Notes: a model not told the origin generated them from the letters alone. A stretch of 64,000 bases of DNA from Brevundimonas sp. SORGH_AS_0993 (GCF_030818545.1 NZ_JAUTAH010000001.1:377001-441000), one strand, 5' to 3'; numbered from the stretch's first letter, positions 18,799 to 28,998 are shown. Numbers and translations: made by a program.

Positions 18799-19698
18799 AT
18801 GGCCGATCAACCGACCGAAGCCGACCTCAACGCCTTGGACGTGACCGACGCCGAGGCGGCCGAGATCAACAGCATCGCCTATCCGCTGGTCGCCGATCCG
18901 GCTCCAGATGCGAACGACGACCTGGTTCGGATCGATTCGACCGTGGATGGGGTGGTTTTCGTCACCGTCAATCGGCCCGAGAAGAAGAACGCCTTTGATG
19001 CGGCCACCATCGCCGCTCTGCGCGAAGCCTTCGAGACCCTGCACGGCGCCGACAAGGTGCGGGCGGTTTTCGTTAGGGGCGCGGGGGGGATGTTCAGCGC
19101 GGGGGCCGACGTGGGCTGGATGCGCGACGCCGCCGACTGGTCCGAAAGCGACAATCGCGACGACGCCCTGGGTCTGGCCCGGATGCTCAAGGCGTTGCAC
19201 GACGTTCCAGCCCTGACGGTCGCCTTGGTCGAGGGGGCGGCCATGGGCGGCGGGGTTGGCATCGTCGCCGCCTGCGATATGGCCGTGGCGGTCGAGGGCG
19301 CGCGCTTCGCCTTTTCGGAGGTCAAGCTGGGCCTGATCCCGGCGACCATCGCTCCCTATGTGATCGAGGCAATAGGCGCACGGCGCGCGCGTCAGTTGTT
19401 CCTCGCCGGCAACGTCTTCGACGCCGACTATGCGGCGCGTATCGGCCTGATCGATCTGATCCTGCCCGAAGGATCGGTGGACGACTTTATCGGCATGCTG
19501 ACCGACAGCCTGTCCGAGAATGCGCCGGGGGCCATGGGCGACGCCAAGCGCCTGGTCAACGACATCGCCCAGCACAAGATCGACAATGGCCTGCTGGATG
19601 ACACGGCGCGCCGCATCGCCCGCGCCCGCGTCTCGCCCGAGGGCCAGGAAGGCGTGCGGGCCTTTCTGGACAAGCGCAAGCCGAACTGGGTCGGCTGA
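18799..19698 (+). CDS. liuC: Enoyl-CoA hydratase/isomerase family, probable methylglutaconyl-CoA hydratase
   Basis: 299 residues with GGAG 6 nt before the ATG. The crotonase fold is intact: VNRPEKKNAFD, GAGGMFSAGADVGWM (first oxyanion-hole strand), EGAAMGGGVGIVAACDMAVA (second oxyanion hole) and FSEVKLGLIPATIAPYV, where the Glu acts as catalytic base. Location directly after mccB points to the next step of leucine degradation, hydration of 3-methylglutaconyl-CoA. The first 45 residues form an acidic extension not needed for the fold; a start inside it cannot be excluded. Converges with topA at 9 nt. Confidence 0.85.
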   Translation: MADQPTEADLNALDVTDAEAAEINSIAYPLVADPAPDANDDLVRIDSTVDGVVFVTVNRPEKKNAFDAATIAALREAFETLHGADKVRAVFVRGAGGMFSAGADVGWMRDAADWSESDNRDDALGLARMLKALHDVPALTVALVEGAAMGGGVGIVAACDMAVAVEGARFAFSEVKLGLIPATIAPYVIEAIGARRARQLFLAGNVFDADYAARIGLIDLILPEGSVDDFIGMLTDSLSENAPGAMGDAKRLVNDIAQHKIDNGLLDDTARRIARARVSPEGQEGVRAFLDKRKPNWVG

Positions 19699-19707
19699 GC
19701 CTTCGGC

Positions 19708-22320
19708 CTATTCGGCGGTCGTCTTCTTGGCGGCCGCCTTTTTCGTCGCAGGCTTCTTGGCCGTCGATTTTGCGGCCGCCTTCTTGGCCGGGGCTTTCTT
19801 CTTCGGCGCAGCGCCCGCCTTGGCCGCCAGTAGGGGAAGGGCGGCCTCCAGCGTCAGGTCTTCCGGCGCCGTGCCGCGAGGCAGGGTTGCGTTGATTTTG
19901 CCCGACTTCACATAGGGGCCGAAACGGCCGGCCATGACGTGGATCGGTTCGCCCGTCTCCGGGTGAGCGCCCAGATCCTTCAGCGGCGCGGCCGCCGCCC
20001 CCCGTCCGCGTGCTCCGCCGGCGCGTTTTTCGGCCAATAGGGCCACGGCGCGGTTCAGGCCGATGTCGAACACCTCTTCGATGTCCGACACATTGGCGTA
20101 GGTTCCGTCGTGCAGGATGAAAGGGCCGTAGCGCCCAAGTCCGGCGCTGATCGTCTTGCCGTCCTCGGGGTGGGCGCCCACCTGACGGGGCAGGGACAGC
20201 AGCTTTAGCGCGCGGTCCAGGTCCAGCGACGCCGGCGACCAGCCTTTGGGCAGGGACGAGCGTTTGGGCTTCTCCCCATCCGGCGGGGTGATTTCGACAT
20301 AGGGGCCGAAGCGGCCGATCTTGAGCTGGACCGGCTGACCCGTCGCCGGATCGATCCCCAGTTCGCGGTCGCCGCTCTCCGCCGAGCCGTCCTCGGCCGA
20401 CGGGCTGGCGACGGGGCGGGTGTATTTGCAATCGGGATAGCGCGAGCAGCCGATGAAGGCGCCGAAGCGGCTGGTCTTCAGGCTGAGCTGACCCTGATGG
20501 CACAGCGGGCATTCGCGCGGGTCCGAGCCGTCGCCCTTGTCCGGGAAGATATGGGCGCCCAGGCTTTCGTTCAGGGCGTCGAGGATGGCGGTGGTCCGCA
20601 GTTCCCCGGCAGCCTGGGTCGCGGCATGGAAGTCCTGCCAGAACTGGCGCAGCAGCACCTTCCAGTCCAGTTGACCGGCCGACACCTCGTCGAGTTGGGT
20701 CTCCAGCGCGGCGGTGAAGTCGTATTCGACCCACTTCTTGAAGAACTGCTCCAGGAAGGCCGTGACCAGCCTTCCCTTGTCTTCGGGATAGAAACGGTTC
20801 TTGTCGACGCGGACGTATTCGCGGTCGCGCAGGGTCGACAGGGTCGAAGCGTAGGTCGAGGGACGGCCGATGCCCAGTTCTTCCAGCTTCTTGACCAGGG
20901 TGGCTTCCGAATAGCGCGGCGGCGGCTCGGTGAAATGCTGGTCAGTGCGGATGGCGTCGACCTTGGCCTTGGCGCCCTCCTTCAAGGCGGGCAGGCGGCT
21001 GGTGTCGTCCTCGCCCTCGTCGCCTTCAGCGCCCTTCTGCTTCTCGTCGCGGCCTTCCTCATAGACGGCCAGGAAGCCGTCGAAGGTCACGACCTGGCCG
21101 GTGGCGCGAAGACCCGTCTGGCCGTCCGAGGTCTCGATGTCGACCGTGGTGCGATCCAGCCGCGCGGCCTCCATCTGCGAGGCGACCATCCGCTTCCAGA
21201 TCAGATCGTACAGACGTTGCAAATCCGATTCCAAACGGACGGAATCGGGATGGCGCGCGATGTTGGTCGGTCGGATCGCCTCGTGCGCCTCTTGGGCGTT
21301 CTTGGCCTTGACCTTGTAATAGCGAGGCTCGGCCGGGACGTAGGCTGGGCCGTATTCCTTTCCGATGACCTCACGCGCCTGGGCCAGGCCCTCGGGGCTG
21401 ACCGAGACGCCGTCCGTCCGCATATAGGTGATCAGGCCGCCGGTCTCATCCACGCCTTCATACAGTTTCTGCGCCGCCTGCATGGTGCGTTGGGCGGTGA
21501 AGCCCAGCTTGCGCGCCGCCTCCTGCTGCAGGGTGGAGGTGGTGAAGGGCGGCGCCGGGTTGCGGCGGACGGGCTTTTTCTCGACCGAGTTGATTGTGAA
21601 ATCGCCGGCCTGGATGGCGGCGCGGGCGGCTGAGGCGGTGGCCTCGTCCTTGATGTCCAGGCGCTGGACGCGCTTGCCGGCGTGTTTGACCAGGCGGGCG
21701 GTGAAGGGCGGGCTGTCGGCCGTGAGGTCGGCCTCGATGGACCAGTATTCCTGCGGCCTGAACTTCTCGATCTCCATCTCGCGATCGACGACGATGCGAA
21801 GGGCGACCGACTGCACCCGCCCGGCCGAGCGGGCGCCCGGCAGCTTGCGCCACAGCACCGGCGACAGGGTGAAGCCCACCAGATAGTCCAGCGCGCGCCG
21901 CGCCAGATACGCCTCGACCAGCTCCATATCCAGCTGGCGCGGATTGGCCATCGCCTCCAGCACGGCGGACTTGGTGATGGCGTTGAAGGTGACGCGCTGG
22001 ACCTCGGTGTCCTTCAGCGCCTTCTTCTTGTTCAGCACTTCCAGGACGTGCCAGCTGATCGCTTCGCCTTCGCGGTCGGGGTCGGTCGCCAGGATGACGC
22101 GGTCGGCGCGCTTTGCCGCTTCGGCGATTTCGGACAGCCGTTTGGCGCCCTTGGCGTCGGCCTCCCAGTGCATGGAGAAGTCGTCGTCGGGCAGGACCGA
22201 GCCGTCCTTGGACGGCAGGTCGCGGACGTGGCCGTAGGAGGCCAGGACCTCGTAGTCCGAGCCGAGATATTTGTTGATGGTCTTGGCCTTTGCGGGGCTC
22301 TCGACGATGACGAGGTTCAT
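19708..22320 (-). CDS. topA: DNA topoisomerase I
   Basis: An 870-residue type IA topoisomerase relaxing negative supercoils. The N-terminal TOPRIM domain (VIVESPAKAKTINKYLG; ATDPDREGEAISWH with the acidic metal ligands) is followed by the gate domains. The catalytic Tyr lies in GLITYMRTDGVSVS (about residue 300). Next is a C4 zinc finger (CPLCHQGQL...GCSRYPDC, about 600-630), then several Gly-rich topo C-terminal repeats with GRFGPYVE-type motifs. The end is a Lys/Ala-rich basic tail (last ~40 residues). Domain set and length match alphaproteobacterial TopA. Divergent from the small gene at 22460. Confidence 0.97.
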   Translation of the reverse strand: MNLVIVESPAKAKTINKYLGSDYEVLASYGHVRDLPSKDGSVLPDDDFSMHWEADAKGAKRLSEIAEAAKRADRVILATDPDREGEAISWHVLEVLNKKKALKDTEVQRVTFNAITKSAVLEAMANPRQLDMELVEAYLARRALDYLVGFTLSPVLWRKLPGARSAGRVQSVALRIVVDREMEIEKFRPQEYWSIEADLTADSPPFTARLVKHAGKRVQRLDIKDEATASAARAAIQAGDFTINSVEKKPVRRNPAPPFTTSTLQQEAARKLGFTAQRTMQAAQKLYEGVDETGGLITYMRTDGVSVSPEGLAQAREVIGKEYGPAYVPAEPRYYKVKAKNAQEAHEAIRPTNIARHPDSVRLESDLQRLYDLIWKRMVASQMEAARLDRTTVDIETSDGQTGLRATGQVVTFDGFLAVYEEGRDEKQKGAEGDEGEDDTSRLPALKEGAKAKVDAIRTDQHFTEPPPRYSEATLVKKLEELGIGRPSTYASTLSTLRDREYVRVDKNRFYPEDKGRLVTAFLEQFFKKWVEYDFTAALETQLDEVSAGQLDWKVLLRQFWQDFHAATQAAGELRTTAILDALNESLGAHIFPDKGDGSDPRECPLCHQGQLSLKTSRFGAFIGCSRYPDCKYTRPVASPSAEDGSAESGDRELGIDPATGQPVQLKIGRFGPYVEITPPDGEKPKRSSLPKGWSPASLDLDRALKLLSLPRQVGAHPEDGKTISAGLGRYGPFILHDGTYANVSDIEEVFDIGLNRAVALLAEKRAGGARGRGAAAAPLKDLGAHPETGEPIHVMAGRFGPYVKSGKINATLPRGTAPEDLTLEAALPLLAAKAGAAPKKKAPAKKAAAKSTAKKPATKKAAAKKTTAE

Positions 22321-22459
22321 ATCGGTCCGGTCTCGGGAAGGGGCGCGAACGTGGTTGGAGCGAGGCCGTGTGTCAATCGTCGGCTGAAAAGGACACGCAA
22401 AGGTAGTTGAAATATTCCGACCTGCTCGTCTAGATTGTCTTTATCCAAGGAGAGTTCAG

Positions 22460-22669
22460 ATGGTGCGATCGACCAAGTCAGAGGCCAGCCAGCCGCCGCC
22501 TAGAAAGCGGGGGGCGTTTCTGACGCGGGAGTACATTGGCGCCATGGCGTTGGAACTCGCGCGGATGGCGCGGGGCGACGGCGACGAACGCCTGGCCCGT
22601 CAACTGGATCAGGCCGCCGAGATCGCCGCAGGGCCGCAAGGTCTGAGCCAAAACCAGCAGCAGGGTTAG
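22460..22669 (+). CDS. Small conserved-looking protein of unknown function
   Basis: 69 residues with a strong AAGGAGAG ribosome-binding site 6 nt before the ATG, which is the main reason to accept it. A basic, Pro-rich N-terminus leads into an amphipathic helix pair (FLTREYIGAMALELARMARG and RLARQLDQAAEIA). This resembles short alphaproteobacterial proteins in which the EYI..M..EL..MA motif is followed by a helix. Divergent from topA with about 140 bp between. Its 3' end overlaps dprA by 4 nt in the opposite direction. Confidence 0.7.
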   Translation: MVRSTKSEASQPPPRKRGAFLTREYIGAMALELARMARGDGDERLARQLDQAAEIAAGPQGLSQNQQQG

Positions 22670-23742
22670 GACGAGGCCAGGCCGCCCGGCAGCAGTTCGG
22701 CCCGGTTGGTCAGACTCAGTTCCAGAAGGGCGGCGGCGACACGGCCGACGGGCGCGTTCAGCGCTCGGGCGATCTCGTCGCGTGGCGTCGGCGTGGGCGA
22801 CAGCAAGGCGGCGACGCGGTCCAGGAAGGCCGGGTCGGCGGCGTCCTCGTCGAACACCAGCGGCGGCGGGGCAGGGGCGCGCAGGGTCCGCAGGGTTTCG
22901 AAGGCGCGCTCGATGTCCTCGATTCCCTCGCACAGGATGGCACCCTGGCGCAGCAGTTCGTTCGGCCCGCGCGCGCGGGGGTCGAGCGGCGAACCTGGCA
23001 CGGCGAAGACGTCGCGTCCCTGTTCGCCCGCCAGCCGGGCCGTGATCAGGGAGCCGGATCGGATTTCGGCCTCCACCACGACCACGCCGCGCGCCAGGCC
23101 CGAGATGATGCGGTTTCGGCGAGGGAAGTCCCGGGCCTGGGCGCGGGCGCCGACCGGGCTTTCGGACACCACACAGCCCTGATCGGCGATGCGGGCGTAG
23201 AGATCGGCGTGTTCGGCCGGATAGATATCGTCAACCCCGCCGCCCAGAACGGCGACGGTGCCCGTGGTCATGGCGCCTTCGTGCGCGGCGGCGTCGATGC
23301 CGCGCGCCAGACCCGAGACGACGACATGCCCTGCCTGTCCCAACTGCTGAGCCAGACCGCGCGCGATGCGCTGTCCGCCGGCCGAGGCGATTCTGGCGCC
23401 GACCACGGCGACGGCCGGGCGGTTCAGCAGGTCGATGCGCCCTCGGGTCCAAAGGATCGGCGGCGGCGGGTCCAGCGCCGCCAGCATGGCCGGATAGTCA
23501 GCCTCGCCCAGAACCAGCAGCCGTGCGTCGATCTTCTCTCCCGCCGCCAACTCCCGCTCGACCGCCTCCATAGGGGGCGGAACCGACGCTGCGCCCGATT
23601 TGCGGATCAGACCGGGCAGGGCGGCCAGGGCGCGTCCGGCCGAGCCGTAGCGTGTCAGAAGCTGGGTGAAGGCGACGGGGCCGATGCGGTCGGTGCGAGC
23701 CAGCCGCAGTCGCGCGAACCGTTCGGCCGGGTCAAGGGTCAC
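22666..23742 (-). CDS. dprA: DNA-processing protein DprA
   Basis: 358 residues. DprA loads RecA onto incoming single-stranded DNA in natural transformation. The Rossmann-like core shows [34 protein letters not shown] and [20 protein letters not shown], then [22 protein letters not shown], the family signatures. An N-terminal SAM-like helical part (about 1-60) and a C-terminal winged-helix (about 290-358) are both present. The gene is translationally coupled to plsY (4-nt overlap). Confidence 0.96.
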   Translation of the reverse strand: MTLDPAERFARLRLARTDRIGPVAFTQLLTRYGSAGRALAALPGLIRKSGAASVPPPMEAVERELAAGEKIDARLLVLGEADYPAMLAALDPPPPILWTRGRIDLLNRPAVAVVGARIASAGGQRIARGLAQQLGQAGHVVVSGLARGIDAAAHEGAMTTGTVAVLGGGVDDIYPAEHADLYARIADQGCVVSESPVGARAQARDFPRRNRIISGLARGVVVVEAEIRSGSLITARLAGEQGRDVFAVPGSPLDPRARGPNELLRQGAILCEGIEDIERAFETLRTLRAPAPPPLVFDEDAADPAFLDRVAALLSPTPTPRDEIARALNAPVGRVAAALLELSLTNRAELLPGGLASS

Positions 23743-24377
23743 GCCTTCTTGGCCCCGATGCGCGGTTCTTCGCCCTTCAGAAGACGGGTGATGTTCTGAT
23801 GATGCCGTATCCAGATCAGGAGGGCGGCGAAGACGGTCAGGAACAGAATCGGCGGTTCCACCGGAAGGCCGACGGCGGCCAGCGGCGCCAAGGCCAGAAG
23901 CGGCGCGGTCGCGGACGAAATCAGCGCCGCCAGCGACGAATAGCGGAAGGCGAAGGCGCAGAGCAGCCAGATCGCCCCGGCCATCAGACCCAGCGGCCAG
24001 GCCGCCGCCAGCAGCAGCCCATAGAAGGTGGCCACCCCCTTGCCGCCCTTGAAGCCCAGCCAGACCGGAAACAGATGGCCGAGAAAGGCCGCGCCGCCGG
24101 CGATGGCGCCGGCCAGTTCGCTGTGGAACAGATGCCGAGCCATCAGCAGGGCGGCAGCGCCCTTGCCCGCGTCCAGCAGCAGGGTGGCCAGGGCCAGGTC
24201 CTTGCGGCCCATCCTCAGCACATTGGTCGCGCCGATGTTGCCAGAGCCTATGTTGCGCACGTCGCCGGCGCCTGCAGCGCGAGTGATGACGACGCCGAAT
24301 GGAATGGAGCCGAGCAGGTAGCCGCCGAGCGCGACCAGCGCCAAGGTCCCGATCGCGGGGCCGACAAGATCCTGCAC
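23739..24377 (-). CDS. plsY: Acyl-phosphate:glycerol-3-phosphate acyltransferase PlsY
   Basis: A 212-residue integral membrane enzyme making lysophosphatidic acid from acyl-phosphate. The PlsY motifs are present: [10 protein letters not shown] (about 26), [16 protein letters not shown] (glycerol-phosphate binding, about 45-60) and [12 protein letters not shown] (about 105-116). About five membrane helices. The stop overlaps the dprA start (ATGA-type coupling). The plsY-dprA-topA order is conserved in alphaproteobacteria. Divergent from the GDPD lipoprotein gene. Confidence 0.96.
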   Translation of the reverse strand: MQDLVGPAIGTLALVALGGYLLGSIPFGVVITRAAGAGDVRNIGSGNIGATNVLRMGRKDLALATLLLDAGKGAAALLMARHLFHSELAGAIAGGAAFLGHLFPVWLGFKGGKGVATFYGLLLAAAWPLGLMAGAIWLLCAFAFRYSSLAALISSATAPLLALAPLAAVGLPVEPPILFLTVFAALLIWIRHHQNITRLLKGEEPRIGAKKA

Positions 24378-24505
24378 TTTGATTCGCTCCCCGCGTCGTG
24401 TCCGGGCAAAATGCGTCGGCGCGCGACGCCGGGCAAGGGCGATCCGACCTCTTGACCCGCCAACGGCGGTCGCCTCATGTCGCGGCCCGAATTGGGAGTT
24501 CCTGC

Positions 24506-25450
24506 ATGCGCGCCGCTTTCCGTCCCGTTGTCCTGATGTCCGCGCTGTCGACGCTGGCGGTCTCGGCAGGCTGTGTCGCCGCGCCTCAGACGGTGTCGGC
24601 GCCCTCGGGCCCGCCTGCGCTGGCGGCCTATTTCGACTGCGTGCGCGACGGCGGGGCCGCGATCTCGGCGCACCGGGCCGTGTCGGCGTCGGATCAGCCG
24701 GAGAACTCCATCGCCGCCATCGAGGCGACCGGCCGGGCGATCCCCGATGCGATCCTGGAACTGGACGCCGTCCTGACCAAGGACCGGCATCTGGTGCTGA
24801 TGCACGACGACACGATGGAGCGGACGACGACGGGGCGTGGCCGGGTCGCGGACCTGACGCTGGCCCAGGTGAGACAGGCGCGGCTGAAGGCGTCGAACGG
24901 CGCCCTGACGCGCGCGGCGCCCCCGACCCTGGCCGAGGCGCTGGACGCCGCAGGGCGGGTGGGCGCCATCGCCAGCATCGACCTGAAGCCCGCAGAGGGC
25001 GACATGACCGTCGATCTGGCCCGTGCGGTGATCGCCCAGGTGCGGCGGTCGGGCGCGCAGGATCGGGTGATCCTGATCACCTACAATGATGCGGATGCGC
25101 GGGCGGTGGCGGCCCTGGCGCCCGAGATGATGATCTCGGCCGGGCTGGGCGGCGTGAGCGATCTTGCCGGGTTGAACGCATCCCAAATCCTGGCCTGGAC
25201 CGGCACGCGCGAGGAGCGGCCGGCGCTGTGGCGTGCGCTGCGCGAGGCGGGGGTGGAGGTTCAGTTCGGCACACTGGGGGCGCAAGGCATAAGGCGCGAC
25301 GACCGCTATGCGGCCGACGGCGACGTGTCGGAATATCGCGATCTGGTGCGCCAGGGCGTGACGGTCATCGCCACCGACACCCCGATGGCGGTCAAGTCTG
25401 TGCTGGGGACCGAGATCGCCAAGGCCGGGACCTGTCCGCGCCCGCGCTGA
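24506..25450 (+). CDS. Glycerophosphodiester phosphodiesterase, probable lipoprotein
   Basis: 314 residues; GGAG lies 8 nt before the ATG at 24506. The N-terminal signal ends at a Cys ([10 protein letters not shown], about residue 21), so a lipoprotein anchor is likely although the lipobox is not perfect. The GDPD barrel retains the metal and catalytic residues: [17 protein letters not shown] (His and Glu), [10 protein letters not shown] (Glu/Asp) and [13 protein letters not shown] (His-Asp), with [12 protein letters not shown] later. The insertion between His-Arg and PEN is longer than the usual HRG..PEN. Probably releases glycerol-3-phosphate from glycerophosphodiesters in the periplasm. 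Upstream neighbour of ubiM (49 nt). Confidence 0.88.
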   Translation: MRAAFRPVVLMSALSTLAVSAGCVAAPQTVSAPSGPPALAAYFDCVRDGGAAISAHRAVSASDQPENSIAAIEATGRAIPDAILELDAVLTKDRHLVLMHDDTMERTTTGRGRVADLTLAQVRQARLKASNGALTRAAPPTLAEALDAAGRVGAIASIDLKPAEGDMTVDLARAVIAQVRRSGAQDRVILITYNDADARAVAALAPEMMISAGLGGVSDLAGLNASQILAWTGTREERPALWRALREAGVEVQFGTLGAQGIRRDDRYAADGDVSEYRDLVRQGVTVIATDTPMAVKSVLGTEIAKAGTCPRPR

Positions 25451-25499
25451 TTTGCGCTGCATCAAGGGCGACGCCCTTGGGATCGGGCAGGAGCAGGCG

Positions 25500-26681
25500 A
25501 TGAGCCAGGATTTGACATTCGACATCGCCGTCGTGGGCGCGGGGCCGGCGGGCCTGGCCTTCGTGCGGTCGCTGGAGGGGGCGGGCCTGTCGGTCGCCCT
25601 GATCGAGGGGCAGGCAGAGGCAGACCTGCGCGACCCGGCGTTCGACGGGCGAGAAATCGCCCTGACGCATCATTCGATGCGCCTGTTGAAGACGATGGGC
25701 GTCTGGGGCCAAATACCGGCGGATCACATCGCGGACCTGCGCCGGGCGCGGGTGCTGGACGGCGGCTCGCCCTTCGCCCTGACCTTTGGCGCGGTGGATG
25801 CGGATCGGCTGGGGGTGCTGATCCCCAATCACCTGATCCGTCGCGCCTTGTTCGAAGTCGTCGAAGGTCAGGCGTGCGTCGACCTGATGACCGGACGACG
25901 GGTGGCCGACTGTCGGATTGCGCCTGACAGGCCGCGCGGCCGTTTGACGCTGGACGACGGGACGACGATCCGGGCCGATCTGATCGTGGCGGCGGATTCC
26001 CGCTTTTCCTTCATGCGCGACCGGCTGGGCGTGGGGGCCGAGATCAATCGGCTGGGGCGTTCGATGATGGTGTGCCGGATGCGGCACGACCAGCCGCACG
26101 GCCATGTGGCGACCGAATGGTTCGACCACGGCCAGACCATCGCCCTGTTGCCCGTTTCGGACCCTGATGAGCGGGTGTCTTCGGTCGTGATGACCCTGGC
26201 GACGCTGGCCGTCGCGGACCTGATGGCCCAATCGCCCGAGGGCTTTGCGACGGTCATGGAGCGGCGGTTGAAGGGACGATTGACCGGGCTGGAGCTGGTC
26301 GGGACGCGCCACGCCTATCCGCTGGCCACGACCTGGAGTCATCGGTTCGCGGGCGAAGGTTTCGCCCTGATCGGCGATGCGGCGGTGGGGATGCACCCCG
26401 TCACCGCCCATGGCTTCAATCTGGGTCTGCGGGGTCAGGAGACCTTGGCCAGGGTGGTGCGCGGGGCGCGAGGCTCGGACATTGGGTCGGGGCGGCGGCT
26501 GGCGCGCTATCAACACGCGCATCGGCTGGCCAGTTGGCCGCTGTATCAAGGCACGAACGCGCTCGTGCGGCTGTTCACCCAGGAAACGCCGCCGGCCCGA
26601 CTGGCGCGCGGCGCCATGCTGCGCGTCGGTCAGGCGACCGCGCCGTTCAAGGCGGTGGTGAAGCGAATGCTGACGGCGTGA
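25500..26681 (+). CDS. ubiM: FAD-dependent ubiquinone-biosynthesis hydroxylase, UbiM-like
   Basis: 393 residues starting at ATG 25500 behind GGAG. A UbiH/Coq6-type flavoprotein monooxygenase: N-terminal FAD GxGxxG (VVGAGPAGLAF), a middle region FDGREIALTHHSMRLL, and the C-terminal FAD motif ALIGDAAVGMHPVTAHGFNLGL. The FDGREIALTH wording and compact length fit the UbiM subgroup, which hydroxylates demethoxyubiquinol in many proteobacteria. UbiH, UbiF or UbiI remain alternatives. Follows the GDPD gene and converges with pyrC'. Confidence 0.82.
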   Translation: MSQDLTFDIAVVGAGPAGLAFVRSLEGAGLSVALIEGQAEADLRDPAFDGREIALTHHSMRLLKTMGVWGQIPADHIADLRRARVLDGGSPFALTFGAVDADRLGVLIPNHLIRRALFEVVEGQACVDLMTGRRVADCRIAPDRPRGRLTLDDGTTIRADLIVAADSRFSFMRDRLGVGAEINRLGRSMMVCRMRHDQPHGHVATEWFDHGQTIALLPVSDPDERVSSVVMTLATLAVADLMAQSPEGFATVMERRLKGRLTGLELVGTRHAYPLATTWSHRFAGEGFALIGDAAVGMHPVTAHGFNLGLRGQETLARVVRGARGSDIGSGRRLARYQHAHRLASWPLYQGTNALVRLFTQETPPARLARGAMLRVGQATAPFKAVVKRMLTA

Positions 26682-26690
26682 CGCCTGGCG

Positions 26691-27962
26691 TCAGTGAACC
26701 TTGCGACCACCCACCCAGGTTCCGACCACCTTGCCCTGGAGGCGACGGCCGTCGAAGGGCGAGTTCTTGGACTTGGAGCGCAGGGCGTCCGCATCGACAA
26801 TGATCGGCGCGCCGGGGTCGAACAGGACCAGATCTGCGGGCGCGCCCTCGGCCAGAACGCCGGCGTCGAGACCTAGCAGGGCGGCGGGGCCGTGCGTCAG
26901 GGGCCGAAGGACGTCCAGCAGGTCCAGACCGTCCTCGTGGTGCAACGTCAGGGCGGCGGGAAGCAGGGTTTCCAGGCCGACGGCGCCGGGCGCGGCCTCG
27001 GCGAACGGGCGGCGCTTGTCTTCGGCGGGGGCGGGGGCGTGGGCCGAGGTGATGACGTCGATCAGGCCGCCGCGCACGGCCTCGATCAACGCCTGACGGT
27101 CGGCCTCGGATCGCAGCGGCGGGTCCAGCCGGTAGAAGGTGCGGTAATCGCCGATGTCCACCTCGTTGAAGCACAGGTGGTTGATCGAGACGCTGACGGC
27201 GACCTCCAGCCCCTTGGCGCGGGCGCGAGCCAGGGTTTCCAGCGCGCCTTCGGTCGAAATCTGGTCCACCAGGAATCGGGCGCCGGTCTGTTCGACCAGG
27301 GCCAGGTCGCGTTCAAGCCCGATGCGTTCGGCGATGGCGGGGCTGCCCGACAGACCGAGGCGCGTGGCCAGTTCGCCGGAGGCGGCGACGGCGCCTTCGG
27401 TCAGCCAGGGGTCGGATGGGCGGCAGGCGATCAAGGCGTTGAAGGCGGCGGCGTAGCTCATCACCCGTTGCAGGGTGCGGCTGTTGACGATGACCTTGTC
27501 GCCGTCGGTGAAATACAGGGCGCCGGCCTCGTCCATCAGGCCGATCTCGGCCATGCGCTGGCCGTCCAGGGCCTTTGTGGCGGCGCCGGCGGCACGGACA
27601 TTGACCAGATTCAGGGCCGCGCCGCGACGCTGGATGAAGTCGATCATCGCCGGATCGTCGACGGCGGGGTCGGTGTCGGGCTGGACCACGATGGTGGTGA
27701 CGCCCCCGGCGGCGGCGGCCAGGCTGGCGGACTTCAGCGTCTCCTTGGGCTCGGCGCCCGGTTCGCCGGTCTTGACCCGAATGTCGATCAGGCCCGGAGC
27801 GAGGCACAGGCCGTCGGCGTCTACGGTCTGGTCTGCGTCGATTTCCGCCGCGCCGTGCATGACGCGGACGATGCGGCCGTTCTCGATCAGCACGCCGCCA
27901 GGGCCGTCATAGCCGGTGGCGGGATCCAGAACGCGGGCGTTGAGGATGGCGAGGGTGGTCAT
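26691..27962 (-). CDS. Dihydroorotase homologue lacking metal ligands (PyrC')
   Basis: A 423-residue amidohydrolase-fold protein adjacent to pyrB. Family landmarks are clear (APGLIDIRVKTGEPG, ETLKSASLAAAAGGVTT, GSPAIAERIGLERDLAL, LLPAALTLHHEDGL), but the catalytic set is lost. The metal-binding HxH after LID is replaced by RVK, and the conserved TDHAPH near the C-terminal side reads TSAHAPAP, so the catalytic Asp is Ser. The carboxylated-Lys region has also drifted. It is therefore probably the non-catalytic PyrC' (pyrX) partner that scaffolds aspartate transcarbamoylase in Pseudomonas-type complexes. A genuine dihydroorotase should exist elsewhere in the genome. Follows pyrB by 55 nt. Confidence 0.88.
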   Translation of the reverse strand: MTTLAILNARVLDPATGYDGPGGVLIENGRIVRVMHGAAEIDADQTVDADGLCLAPGLIDIRVKTGEPGAEPKETLKSASLAAAAGGVTTIVVQPDTDPAVDDPAMIDFIQRRGAALNLVNVRAAGAATKALDGQRMAEIGLMDEAGALYFTDGDKVIVNSRTLQRVMSYAAAFNALIACRPSDPWLTEGAVAASGELATRLGLSGSPAIAERIGLERDLALVEQTGARFLVDQISTEGALETLARARAKGLEVAVSVSINHLCFNEVDIGDYRTFYRLDPPLRSEADRQALIEAVRGGLIDVITSAHAPAPAEDKRRPFAEAAPGAVGLETLLPAALTLHHEDGLDLLDVLRPLTHGPAALLGLDAGVLAEGAPADLVLFDPGAPIIVDADALRSKSKNSPFDGRRLQGKVVGTWVGGRKVH

Positions 27963-28017
27963 TGGAAATCCTCCACCGAGAAGCGAAGCGGAGCGGGGGA
28001 GGACCTGCGCGGCGACA

Positions 28018-28998
28018 TCACTTGTCTCCCCAACGGGCGGAGAGGGAGGCCAGGACGGCCATGCGGGCGGCGACGCCCATCTCGACCTGGTCCTGGATCA
28101 GGGAGACATCCAGGTCGTCGGCGACGTCGGAATCGATCTCGACGCCCCGGTTCATCGGGCCGGGGTGCATGACCTTGGCGCCCGGCTTGGCCCAGGCCAG
28201 CTTCTCGCGGTCCAGACCCCAGAAGCGGAAATATTCGCGGGTCGAGGGGACCAGGGCGCCGGCCATCCGCTCAAGCTGAAGGCGCAGCATCATCACCACG
28301 TCGCAGCCCTGCAAGCCTTCGCGCATGTCGTGAAAGACCTCGCAGCCCCAGCGGTCGGCGTCGCCGGGCACCAGGGTCGGCGGGCCGATCAGGCGCACGC
28401 GCGCGCCCATCATCTGCAACAGGGCGACGTTGGACCGGGCCACGCGGCTGTGGGTGATGTCGCCGCAGATGGCCACGGTCAGGCTGGTCACGTCGCCGAA
28501 GGCGCGGTGCAGGGACAGCAGGTCCAGCAGGGCCTGGGTCGGGTGCTCATGGCGACCATCCCCGGCGTTGACCACGGCGCATCCGACCTTCTGGCTGAGC
28601 AGTTCGGCCGCGCCCGAGGCCGAGTGACGAACGACCAGAATGTCGGGCTTCATGGCGTTCAGCGTCACCGCCGTGTCGATCAGCGTCTCGCCCTTCTTCA
28701 CCGAGGAGGCGGCGACCGGCATGGTCACGACGTCGGCGCCCAGACGCTTGGCGGCGATCTCGAACGAGGAGGAAGTGCGGGTCGAGTTCTCGAAGAACAG
28801 GTTCACGACCGTGCGGCCGTGCAGCACGTCCAACGCCTTGGACGACTGGCGATTGAAGTCGACGAAGGCGTCGCCCAGGTCCAGCAACTGCGGCGTCACA
28901 TACGGATTGAGGTCCGACGCGGCGAGGAAGTGGGATTTCGGGAACGGGACCAGCCGCTCCTGAATTGTCTGGTCGGTGACGAGGGAGGGCTGGGTCAT
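28018..28998 (-). CDS. pyrB: Aspartate carbamoyltransferase catalytic subunit
   Basis: A 326-residue ATCase that condenses carbamoyl phosphate with aspartate in pyrimidine synthesis. The carbamoyl-phosphate loop [20 protein letters not shown] (about residue 68), the [14 protein letters not shown] block with catalytic His, and [10 protein letters not shown] near the C-terminus are all intact. I chose the ATG at 28998 because the longer open frame upstream is out of family and overlaps the AEC gene. Probably forms a dodecamer with the PyrC' product of the next gene, as in Pseudomonas. No regulatory pyrI is present. Confidence 0.97.
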   Translation of the reverse strand: MTQPSLVTDQTIQERLVPFPKSHFLAASDLNPYVTPQLLDLGDAFVDFNRQSSKALDVLHGRTVVNLFFENSTRTSSSFEIAAKRLGADVVTMPVAASSVKKGETLIDTAVTLNAMKPDILVVRHSASGAAELLSQKVGCAVVNAGDGRHEHPTQALLDLLSLHRAFGDVTSLTVAICGDITHSRVARSNVALLQMMGARVRLIGPPTLVPGDADRWGCEVFHDMREGLQGCDVVMMLRLQLERMAGALVPSTREYFRFWGLDREKLAWAKPGAKVMHPGPMNRGVEIDSDVADDLDVSLIQDQVEMGVAARMAVLASLSARWGDK

